A program made the position numbers and the translations under genes. Below the pieces are notes generated by a model. It searched no databases and was not told the origin of the DNA. It saw only the letters and a program-made list of their open reading frames with translations. 10,369 nt of DNA from a bacterium (GTDB taxonomy: Bacteria > Lindowbacteria > 2-12-FULL-62-27): positions 1 through 10,369 of the forward strand of contig JACQOF010000052.1 of NCBI GenBank assembly GCA_016202645.1. The letters are read 5' to 3'. The stretch's first letter is position 1. Every line of letters begins with the position of its first letter. Positions 1-7,763 of this stretch are shown in pieces.

Positions 1-280
1 GGGTGTCGTAGACCGCGGTGTCGCCGTGGGGGTGGTAGCGTTTCAAAACCTCGCCGACGACGCCGGCGCATTTTGAATAGCGTTTGTTGTGGTGAAGCGC
101 AAGGTCGTGGTACATGGCGTAGAGGATGCGCCGGTGGACAGGCTTAAATCCGTCCCGCACGTCCGGCAGGGCCCGCCCGACGATGACGCTCATGGCGTAG
201 TTGATGTAGGAGGTCTTCAGCTGGTCTTCGAGGTAGGCCTCCTCGACGCGCTGTTGGACGACGTCAGCGGGCATGGCCAT
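1..280 (-). CDS. gyrA: DNA gyrase subunit A, N-terminal part (cut by window edge)
   Basis: This is the first 93 codons of GyrA, the subunit that cleaves and rejoins DNA in the A2B2 gyrase that introduces negative supercoils. The translation begins [16 protein letters not shown] and continues with the family hallmarks [32 protein letters not shown] and, at the edge, [14 protein letters not shown]. The last stretch is the quinolone-resistance region. It has Thr (residue 88) at the E. coli Ser83 position, a natural variant in several bacteria, and keeps the Asp equivalent to Asp87. The catalytic tyrosine lies outside the window. Two ATGs are possible, at 280 and 274, and neither has a clear Shine-Dalgarno sequence because an inverted repeat ends about 3 bp upstream. 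Position next to gyrB favours gyrase over topoisomerase IV (ParC). Confidence 0.96.
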   Translation of the reverse strand, partial: MAMPADVVQQRVEEAYLEDQLKTSYINYAMSVIVGRALPDVRDGFKPVHRRILYAMYHDLALHHNKRYSKCAGVVGEVLKRYHPHGDTAVYDT

Positions 281-282
281 GG

Positions 283-348
283 GATTGCGGATTGTGGATT
301 TCAAATTTCGGATTTAAAATCCGCAATCCGAAATGCGCAATCCGCAAT

Positions 349-349
<1 letters not shown>
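283..349. repeat. Near-perfect inverted repeat filling the gyrB-gyrA gap
   Basis: Arms 283-315 and 317-349 are reverse complements at about 28 of 33 positions, centred on base 316. The sequence is built from variations on GGATTGC and GGATTT. It starts on the gyrB stop codon and ends about 3 bp before the gyrA ATG, so it is essentially the whole intergenic region. In the gyrB-gyrA transcript it would fold into a long hairpin covering the place where a gyrA ribosome site should be. No U-run follows, so it is not an obvious intrinsic terminator. It looks like a mobile or amplified intergenic palindrome. Confidence 0.8.
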
Positions 350-2464
<2,115 letters not shown>

Positions 2465-2542
2465 TATATATTTAACAGATTGATTGGTAATGGGTTAGTG
2501 AATGGCGCAAGACCCTGAATCCATGAGACCGCCGATGCTGAT

Positions 2543-2571
2543 TTGACTTTCCGCGCGGGTTGACTTATAGT
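2543..2571 (+). promoter_or_regulatory. Near-consensus sigma70 promoter for fic, apparently leaderless
   Basis: TTGACT (2543-2548), a 17-bp spacer and TATAGT (2566-2571) match the -35 and -10 consensus at 5 of 6 positions each. A start about 7 bp after the -10 box falls on base 2578, which is the A of the fic ATG. There is no Shine-Dalgarno sequence before that ATG. The fic mRNA may therefore be leaderless. The promoter also occupies the TTG at 2560 that would otherwise extend the reading frame by six codons. Confidence 0.6.
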
Positions 2572-2577
2572 TTACAT

Positions 2578-3582
2578 ATGGTTGACATACATCAAATCCC
2601 ATCCAGGGTGGACATACGGCCGAGAGTGACCCGGGTGCTGTCGGAGATTGACTACATCCGGGGCCGGATTGCCGCCGCGTCCGAGAAGGGTGTCTTTGTC
2701 CCCCGTCTTCAAAAAGAGGCGGCGATTGTCATGGCATACGCATCGACGACCATCGAGGGCAGTACATTGACGCCCCAGGAGGTTCGTATGGTGGCCGCCG
2801 GCAAGACTCCCCCCAAACCGAAGGTTCATGTCCAAATGGTGAAGAATTATCTGAGCGCCGTCGAGTGGATTCGGCGGAAGAAAAGCGCAAAATCCATTCC
2901 CGAAAAGGACGTCTTGTCGCTCCATCGGATCATCGGCGAGGGAGCGGTCGATGACGGGCCTGTCGGGGCCTACAGACAGGTACAGGTTTATGTGGGGAAT
3001 CATGTCCCTCCGGCAGGCCGATCTGTGCCGATCTTTATGAGAACATTTCTGCAATTACTGAACCGCGACTGGCAGGAATATCATCCTGTCATCACCTCCG
3101 CTTTGGCGCATCTTCAGATGGCCACGATCCATCCGTTTCGGGACGGCAACGGCAGGACCGCGCGGGCATTGGCGTCGTGGGAGTTGTACCGGCGCGGGCA
3201 CGACTCCCTGCATATTTTCACCGTTGACGATATTCTGCTGGAAAAACGGAGTCTCTACTACTCGCAGTTGGACAATGCGCGAACGCCGGATGGTCTTGGG
3301 GATTGGATTGAGTATATCGCAGATGTTACCGCTGACGGATTGGAGCGGGCCGAGAAGCGCCTCCAAGCGTTGGCGGCATCTGAGGTGACCACGTCTCAAT
3401 TGTCCGAGACACAACAGAAATTGCTTCGGCTTCTGTCGTTCGATGGCCCGGCAAGTATCGCCCGGATGACCCAGGCACTCCGGATCAGCCGCCAAGGATT
3501 GTACAAGGCGCTCACCCCGCTCCTCGAAAGCAAGTCCGTCCAAAAAACGGGGACGCGCCGAAGCAGGAAGTATTTCGTTTAG
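2578..3582 (+). CDS. Class II Fic-family AMP-transferase with C-terminal winged helix
   Basis: A 334-aa Fic protein; such enzymes usually transfer AMP from ATP to a hydroxyl side chain of a target protein. The N-terminal Fic_N region has an auto-inhibitory helix with the (S/T)xxxE(G/N) motif at residues 56-61 (STTIEG, inhibitory Glu60), which marks class II. The active-site motif HPFRDGNGRTAR is intact, with catalytic His185 and Arg193. The target-docking flap is likely near 129-145. Residues about 276-330 form a predicted winged helix (IARMTQALRISRQGLYKAL), so DNA binding or autoregulation is possible. The overall plan resembles Shewanella SoFic. The start is ATG 2578; an upstream TTG at 2560 lies inside the promoter and is rejected. 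The gene diverges from gyrB and converges on recF, overlapping the recF stop by 4 bp (TAG 3580-3582). It runs against the replication fork, unlike its neighbours, and is probably an insertion into the ancestral cluster. The target is unknown; GyrB is a candidate. Confidence 0.93.
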   Translation: MVDIHQIPSRVDIRPRVTRVLSEIDYIRGRIAAASEKGVFVPRLQKEAAIVMAYASTTIEGSTLTPQEVRMVAAGKTPPKPKVHVQMVKNYLSAVEWIRRKKSAKSIPEKDVLSLHRIIGEGAVDDGPVGAYRQVQVYVGNHVPPAGRSVPIFMRTFLQLLNRDWQEYHPVITSALAHLQMATIHPFRDGNGRTARALASWELYRRGHDSLHIFTVDDILLEKRSLYYSQLDNARTPDGLGDWIEYIADVTADGLERAEKRLQALAASEVTTSQLSETQQKLLRLLSFDGPASIARMTQALRISRQGLYKALTPLLESKSVQKTGTRRSRKYFV

Positions 3583-4760
3583 AATTCCTGTTGGATCCCC
3601 GCTTTCGCGGGGGTGACGAGAATTGACTCAGTGTCCCCTATTTCGATCGACTGTTTCAAGTGCGCGGCAAGATCCGGATGGGGCGGCAGGCAGGTGGTCA
3701 TGAGGACCTGGCCGGGGTATTCGAGGAGAAAGTTGGACACGGCATCGCGGCGGGTGTCGTCCAGTTCCGAGAAGAGGTCGTCAAAGAGAAGGACAGGGCG
3801 GGTGAGCCGATCGACTTCCAGGAGTTTCAAGGCCACCGTCAAGATCCGTGTTTCTCCCTGGGAGAGCGTTGACGCGGCCGGAAGATTTCCATCCATGAAT
3901 TTCAGGTCGTCCCGGTGGGGGCCGACGGTGGTGTGGCGAGCGGCGAAGTCCTGGGACCGCGCGGCGATCAGAGCTGAGAGGAGGTCATTTTTGGACGTCT
4001 CAACCGGTTCCGGGCGGATTCTGGATGCGAGGTGCGGCGCGCCCAGAATGGCGAGTTTGTCCGGAAGGTCCGCGCGAATGGCATCAGTGAATTTCCGGCG
4101 GTCGGTGACGAGCGGGTCCGCGTCCTGAGCCAGGGTCTCGTCAACGGCGAGCAGGGCCTCGGGCGACGCCGGCAACAGATTTTTCAAGAGGGCGTTGCGT
4201 TCCTCCAGGGTGCGGATGTAACGGCGGAGCCGAAAGAGATATTCCGGATTTTCCTGGGAGAGGATGCGGTCCATGAAGCGCCGCCGATTTTCGGGGCCTC
4301 CGGTGATGAGATTCATTTCCTCCGGGCAAAACTGCACGACCGCCGGGCGGCCGATCCAGTCCGTCCGCCGGCAGGCCCGGCCGCCTTCCTTGAAGAGGAT
4401 GGGTCCACCCCCAATGCGGACTGGGGGAAATCCCGTCCTGGGATTTCCCGATTCTGGAGCATTGGGGGCTGGACTTCCCTGTCCGGACAGGTACGCCACG
4501 CTCCGGACTGTTCCGTCTTCTTGAACGCCTTCGATCCGAAAATACGCCGCAGGCCCACTGGCCGCGGTTTGGCAGACCAAGGCCGGCAGACGCACATCGC
4601 GGCTCGATCTGCCCATGCAGAGCATGTGAACGCCTTCGAGGAGGGTGGATTTACCCGCGCCGTTCTGGCCGCTGATGAGGGTGATGCCGGTTTCGGCGAA
4701 AGAGAACTCCGCGGCGCTGAAGCGCCGAAAGTTTTCCAGGAAAAGTTTGTTAAAACTCAA
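3579..4760 (-). CDS. recF: RecF recombination mediator / SMC-like ATPase, with palindrome-derived insertions
   Basis: RecF, 393 aa, works with RecO and RecR to load RecA at gaps and stalled forks. Visible are Walker A GQNGAGKST (31-39), the family stretch FCPEEMNLITGGPENRRRF (144-162), GPHRDD (280-285), the ABC-type signature LSQGE (299-303) and Walker B PVLLFDD (322-328). It is longer than E. coli RecF (357 aa) for two visible reasons. Residues 96-119 (SPAPNAPESG and following), rich in Pro and Gly, are encoded by a nested palindrome. The tail VTPAKAGIQQEF is encoded by a dispersed repeat that carries the reading frame to the fic stop. The start is taken as TTG 4760, giving MSFNKLFLENFRRF, which lines up with the usual RecF N-terminus; no good Shine-Dalgarno sequence precedes it. 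A second repeat copy sits there in the same frame. All ATPase motifs are intact, so the protein is probably active. Confidence 0.95.
   Translation of the reverse strand: MSFNKLFLENFRRFSAAEFSFAETGITLISGQNGAGKSTLLEGVHMLCMGRSSRDVRLPALVCQTAASGPAAYFRIEGVQEDGTVRSVAYLSGQGSPAPNAPESGNPRTGFPPVRIGGGPILFKEGGRACRRTDWIGRPAVVQFCPEEMNLITGGPENRRRFMDRILSQENPEYLFRLRRYIRTLEERNALLKNLLPASPEALLAVDETLAQDADPLVTDRRKFTDAIRADLPDKLAILGAPHLASRIRPEPVETSKNDLLSALIAARSQDFAARHTTVGPHRDDLKFMDGNLPAASTLSQGETRILTVALKLLEVDRLTRPVLLFDDLFSELDDTRRDAVSNFLLEYPGQVLMTTCLPPHPDLAAHLKQSIEIGDTESILVTPAKAGIQQEF
3592..3617. repeat. PAKAGIQ-type palindromic repeat, copy 1 (inside the recF 3' end)
   Basis: The core CCCCGC-TTTC-GCGGGG (3597-3612) lies in a longer unit that matches the second copy at 4766-4793, with consensus GGATYCCCGCYTTCGCGGGRRTGAC. 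Read on the minus strand in the recF frame it encodes VTPAKAGIQ, a peptide seen where this widespread bacterial repeat family enters coding sequence. It forms the last residues of RecF and lies just beyond the fic stop codon, where its hairpin could also help end or protect the fic mRNA. No T-run follows, so it is not a standard terminator. Confidence 0.8.
4404..4473. repeat. Nested palindrome carried in frame inside recF
   Basis: The outer arms CCCCCAATGC (4408-4417) and GCATTGGGGG (4459-4468) are perfect and extend by TCCA/TGGA with one bulged base. The inner arms GGGAAATCCC (4425-4434) and GGGATTTCCC (4440-4449) are also perfect, around a 5-base loop. The element corresponds to RecF residues 96-119, which look like an insertion compared with E. 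coli RecF. A perfect 14-bp palindrome, CCTGTCCGGACAGG, follows at 4478-4491. In-frame palindromes in genes recall the Rickettsia palindromic elements; relatedness to them is not implied. Confidence 0.78.
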
Positions 4761-4765
4761 AGCAG

Positions 4766-4793
4766 ACCGGATTCCCGCCTTCGCGGGAATGAC
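4766..4793. repeat. PAKAGI-type palindromic repeat, copy 2 (dnaN-recF gap)
   Basis: Perfect 8-bp arms ATTCCCGC (4771-4778) and GCGGGAAT (4783-4790) surround the loop CTTC. It has the same orientation and consensus as the copy at 3592-3617. It lies between the dnaN stop and the recF TTG start, where the recF ribosome site would be expected. Read in the recF frame it gives VIPAKAGIRSA with no stop before the TTG. The remaining bases of this 60-bp gap show no other feature. Confidence 0.82.
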
Positions 4794-4820
4794 AACAAGA
4801 GTGAATAGTTACACCTCACC

Positions 4821-5942
4821 TCAGATTCGCATAGGCATGATGACGTGCAGATGCGATTGATCGTCCGGGCTTCGGAAGACGCACGGATTTTTTGGAGTGA
4901 TGATCCGCACCTGGACTTCCGGGGTCTCGATCTGGGACAGGGCGTCCATGCAGTACTGGGCGTTGAAGGCCAGTTCGAGGGGGCTGCCGTTGTACGTCAC
5001 GTCGACGGTGGCGTCACCGCTGCCGCGGTCCTGGGAGACCGCCGAGAGTTTCATGGCGCTGCCGCCGCCCTCGAGTTTGATGTTCACTCTGGGGTTCTGG
5101 TTGTCCGTGAAAATCGAGACCAGCCGCAGGGCCTGGGTGAACTGAGTCACGTCAGCCTTGAAATCTATTTCGAATTCCTTTGGAATCACCTGGGAATAAT
5201 TGGGAAACTTTTCCGCGATCAGCTGGGTCTGGAGCGTGATGCCTTCAGCGGAAAAAAGGGCCACCCGTTCCGAAAATGTCACGGCCACGGGGCTGTCGGT
5301 ATCTGGCAGGCACCGGATGATTTCGAGTGCGGCGCGGATCGGCACGAGAAATTCCCGTTTCTGAAACTTGCCCTCGACGGGAATTTTCACAAAAGCCAGC
5401 CGGTGGCTGTCTGTCGCCACGAGTTTCAGATCTGATCCTTCGAGGTCGAAAAGCACGCCCGTCAAGTACCGTCGGCTGTCCTCAACCGCGGCGGCGACCG
5501 CCGCCCGTCGGATCCCGGAAAGAAGCGCCTTGGCGGGAACGGAAAGTTTGACTTCGCCCTCAAGTTTGGCCGATTTCGGAAAATCGTCCCGGGACAGGGC
5601 CGGAAGATTGGCGGAGAATTTCTGTTTGCCAACCGCCGTCACGTGGACTTGGCCCTTCTGGGCGTCACCCGTGAGCATGAGGGAACTTTCGGGGTCGGCC
5701 AGCCGGCTGACCATGTCCCCGATCGTTTTTGCCGGGACGGCAATGTCACCTTTGTCGGCCACAGATCCGGCGAGGGCCACGGTTATGCGAAGTTCGAGGT
5801 TGGTTCCGGTCAGATGACTTTTGCCGTCCTTGGCCTCTAGAAGTACGTTTGTAAGGATGGGCAGGGGGGTCTGCTCGTCCACGGCGCCGCGGACTTTCTG
5901 GAGGGCTTGAGCGAGGGCGTCCTTTCTGAATTGAGCTTTCAT
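4821..5942 (-). CDS. dnaN: DNA polymerase III sliding clamp (beta subunit)
   Basis: The 373-aa beta clamp dimerises into a ring that tethers DNA polymerase III and other clamp-binding proteins to DNA. The translation starts MKAQFRKDALAQALQKV and has the expected three-domain length (E. coli 366 aa). Recognisable stretches include PLPILTNVLLEA (26-37), RRYLTGVLFD (157-166), ATDSHRLAFVK (176-186), KFPNYSQVIP (245-254) and the conserved C-terminus HVIMPMRI. The start is ATG 5942, preceded by a strong AAGGAG (5956-5951) at 8 bases; the 14 codons further upstream in the open frame cover this ribosome site and a hairpin, so they are not included. Stop is TGA. It follows dnaA after a 214-bp gap and precedes recF by 60 bp, so dnaN-recF co-transcription is likely. 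Confidence 0.97.
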   Translation of the reverse strand: MKAQFRKDALAQALQKVRGAVDEQTPLPILTNVLLEAKDGKSHLTGTNLELRITVALAGSVADKGDIAVPAKTIGDMVSRLADPESSLMLTGDAQKGQVHVTAVGKQKFSANLPALSRDDFPKSAKLEGEVKLSVPAKALLSGIRRAAVAAAVEDSRRYLTGVLFDLEGSDLKLVATDSHRLAFVKIPVEGKFQKREFLVPIRAALEIIRCLPDTDSPVAVTFSERVALFSAEGITLQTQLIAEKFPNYSQVIPKEFEIDFKADVTQFTQALRLVSIFTDNQNPRVNIKLEGGGSAMKLSAVSQDRGSGDATVDVTYNGSPLELAFNAQYCMDALSQIETPEVQVRIITPKNPCVFRSPDDQSHLHVIMPMRI

Positions 5943-6156
5943 GAGAGTGACTCCTTCAATACTACTGGGTTTAGAATAAAACAAAAACCAGTAGTAGTAG
6001 GGGCGGTGGATTTGTGGTCAACCGGATAATTCCGCGTCGGCCATGGCATTCTGGATTTCGGAATGTGTGAACGGTTTTCCCGCCTATCCACGATCCACCG
6101 GGAGTCCACCGCCACTTGGGACAAGTTCGCACCGGTTGTCACGGAGTTAGCCGCCA
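5943..6156. other. dnaA-dnaN intergenic region
   Basis: A 214-bp gap. It holds the dnaN ribosome site (5951-5956) and the hairpin at 5960-5996. A second, widely spaced inverted repeat is GGCGGTGGA (6002-6010) with TCCACCGCC (6105-6113). Two weak DnaA-box-like 9-mers are present: TTGACCACA on the minus strand (6021-6013) and CTATCCACG on the plus strand (6084-6092), each 7 of 9 to TTATCCACA. An open frame of 72 codons spans the gap exactly (6157 to 5939, minus), but it does not resemble a known protein. No tRNA or convincing promoter was seen. Confidence 0.6.
5960..5996. repeat. Inverted repeat just upstream of the dnaN ribosome site
   Basis: TACTACTGG (5960-5968) and CCAGTAGTA (5988-5996) are perfect 9-bp arms around a 19-bp AT-rich loop; further GTA/TAG triplets extend to 6000. 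In the dnaA-dnaN transcript the hairpin would end about 4 bases before the AAGGAG of dnaN. It could be a leader hairpin that modulates dnaN expression or a protein-binding operator; the sequence does not decide between these. Confidence 0.6.
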
Positions 6157-7515
6157 TCAGACCACACCGAGTTCTTTCATCAAATCGTCCAGGGTTTTCA
6201 TGGTCGAAGGGTTCTGTCTCGACTCGTGTTCGATCTTCTCGATCGCGTGCATGACCGTGGTGTGGTCCCGGCCGCCGAAACTGTTGCCGATCGATTCCAG
6301 GGAATGGTCTGTAAATTTACGAATGAGATACATCGCGATCATCCGTGGCGCGGCGATGTCCTGGGTCCGGCGTTTGGACTTGATGTCGACCACCGGGATC
6401 TTGAAATAGCCCGCGACCCGTTCGGTGATCCCGTCGGGTGTCAGGATGCTCCGGCGGCGGGTGACGGCGTCCCGGAGAAATTCCCGCGCGAGGTCCAGGG
6501 TCATTTCCTGTTTCATGATGCTGCTGTAGGCCGATACCCGGATGAGACAGCCTTCAAGTTCCCGGATGTTCGTTCTCACGTTTTCGGCGATAAACTCGAT
6601 GATGTCCCGCCGGACGTTGAGTTTTTCCCGCTGGGCCTTTTCCTCGAGAATGGCGATGCGGGTTTCGTAATCGGGCGGCTGGATGTCGACCGTGAGGCCC
6701 CACTCGAACCGGTTCCGCAGGCGTTCCTCGATGGCCTGGATGTCCTTGGGAGGGCGGTCGGAGGAAAGGACAATATGTTTGCGGGCGCTGTGAAGTTCAT
6801 TGAAGGTGTGAAACAGCTCGACCTGGGTTTCCTCCTTGTGGGAGAAAAACTGCACGTCGTCGAGGAGGAGGATGTCGACGTTCCGGTGTTTGTACCGGAA
6901 CGCGGCGGTGCTGCGGTTGCGGATGGCGGAGATGAATTCGTTGGTGAACTGTTCGGAGGACAGATACATGACGACGGCCTGCGGGGATTTGCGTTTGATG
7001 AAATGACCGATCGCGTGCATGAGATGTGTTTTGCCAAGCCCGACCCCTCCATATAAAAAGAGGGGGTTGTAGATCACGCCGGGAGATTCGGCGACGGCGA
7101 CGGCGGCGGCGTGAGCGAATCGGTTGCTGCTGCCGACGACGAATCGCTCGAATGTGTACTTGGGGTCGAGATTGGACGTGGAGAATCCGAATTCGAGGTT
7201 TTCGGTCTGATGTTCCGCGGCGCCGGGGCGCTCGTCCGGCTTGTCCTGCTCCGCGGGCATTTTGGTGACGCGAATGTCCAGGGTGGCGTTACCGCCGGAT
7301 ATCTGCCGGATGGCGTCGGAAATTTTGGGCATGTACTCGGCAAGACGTTTCCGATAAATGGCGTTGGGAACTTCCAAAACGTATCGTTCTTCCGCATCCG
7401 GCCCGGCGATTTTCCGAATCCGCACACCCTTCAGCCAGCTTTCAAACAAATGGGTAGGCAGAAGATTTTGTAAATTCGCCCATAGCTTTGACTCGTCAAG
7501 AACTTGCGCAGGCAT
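6157..7515 (-). CDS. dnaA: Chromosomal replication initiator DnaA
   Basis: DnaA, 452 aa, binds DnaA boxes at oriC as the ATP form, melts the origin and recruits the helicase. Domain I (about 1-85, starting MPAQVLDESKLWANLQNLLP) is followed by a short linker. The AAA+ domain starts near 115 (NLDPKYTFERFVVG), with Walker A GGVGLGKTH (156-164), Walker B LLLDD (216-220) and the NRF segment (268-270). The C-terminal domain IV carries the DnaA signature FGGRDHTTVMHAIEKIE (413-429), which reads the box. The ATG at 7515 is chosen because it follows a GAGGGGGG ribosome site (7527-7520); an upstream TTG at 7539 is less likely. Stop is TGA. The DnaA boxes immediately upstream allow both origin function and autoregulation. 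No clear promoter could be picked in that region. Confidence 0.97.
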   Translation of the reverse strand: MPAQVLDESKLWANLQNLLPTHLFESWLKGVRIRKIAGPDAEERYVLEVPNAIYRKRLAEYMPKISDAIRQISGGNATLDIRVTKMPAEQDKPDERPGAAEHQTENLEFGFSTSNLDPKYTFERFVVGSSNRFAHAAAVAVAESPGVIYNPLFLYGGVGLGKTHLMHAIGHFIKRKSPQAVVMYLSSEQFTNEFISAIRNRSTAAFRYKHRNVDILLLDDVQFFSHKEETQVELFHTFNELHSARKHIVLSSDRPPKDIQAIEERLRNRFEWGLTVDIQPPDYETRIAILEEKAQREKLNVRRDIIEFIAENVRTNIRELEGCLIRVSAYSSIMKQEMTLDLAREFLRDAVTRRRSILTPDGITERVAGYFKIPVVDIKSKRRTQDIAAPRMIAMYLIRKFTDHSLESIGNSFGGRDHTTVMHAIEKIEHESRQNPSTMKTLDDLMKELGVV

Positions 7516-7539
7516 GAAACCCCCCTCTAATATGGTCAA

Positions 7540-7705
7540 CCACCATCGTTTTCCACAGTATCAACAATCATGTCCACAATCTATTCCACCAATTCCAGGC
7601 AATTTTTCAGAACTTATCCACCGACTCATCCACATATTTTACACACTGATTATTAAGAACTTACGATGACATGCCCATATACCAGCATGGGCTTATCCAC
7701 GCAAG
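7540..7705. other. oriC: Candidate chromosomal origin (oriC) with DnaA-box array
   Basis: Several 9-mers on the plus strand match the DnaA box TTATCCACA: TTTTCCACA (7549-7557), ATGTCCACA (7570-7578), TTATCCACC (7614-7622), TCATCCACA (7626-7634), TTTTACACA (7637-7645) and TTATCCACG (7693-7701). A weaker TATTCCACC lies at 7582-7590. All point the same way. Three of them are 11-12 bp apart, close to one helical turn. AT-rich stretches at 7635-7661 and T-tracts at 7707-7734 are candidates for the unwinding element. Position directly upstream of dnaA supports an origin. A small inverted repeat GCCCAT/ATGGGC (7673-7678, 7687-7692) lies inside. Confidence 0.82.
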
Positions 7706-7763
7706 TCTTTTTTTCATTTTTCGCGTTTTTTCCCCCAAGAAATTCCCAGTCACGCAGTTACAT
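7706..7763. other. T-rich spacer between oriC and the FIST gene
   Basis: A short non-coding stretch with T-runs on the plus strand at 7708-7734. It may belong to the origin's unwinding region. No hairpin-plus-T-run terminator for the leftward FIST gene is visible. Confidence 0.4.

Noticed and set aside
2560-2577. TTG at 2560 as the fic start
   Set aside because: It lies between the -35 and -10 boxes, so the transcript would not include it; the ATG at 2578 fits the promoter.
3597-3620. Intrinsic terminator after fic
   Set aside because: The hairpin is strong but is followed by GTGACGAG, not a T-run; it is better explained as the PAKAGIQ repeat.
4032-4808. 258-codon plus-strand frame
   Set aside because: Antisense to recF; low-complexity translation with no recognisable domain.
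5943-5984. 14-codon N-terminal extension of DnaN
   Set aside because: It covers the AAGGAG ribosome site and hairpin; the conserved clamp sequence begins at MKAQF (5942).
6226-7056. 276-codon plus-strand frame
   Set aside because: Antisense to the DnaA AAA+ and DNA-binding domains.
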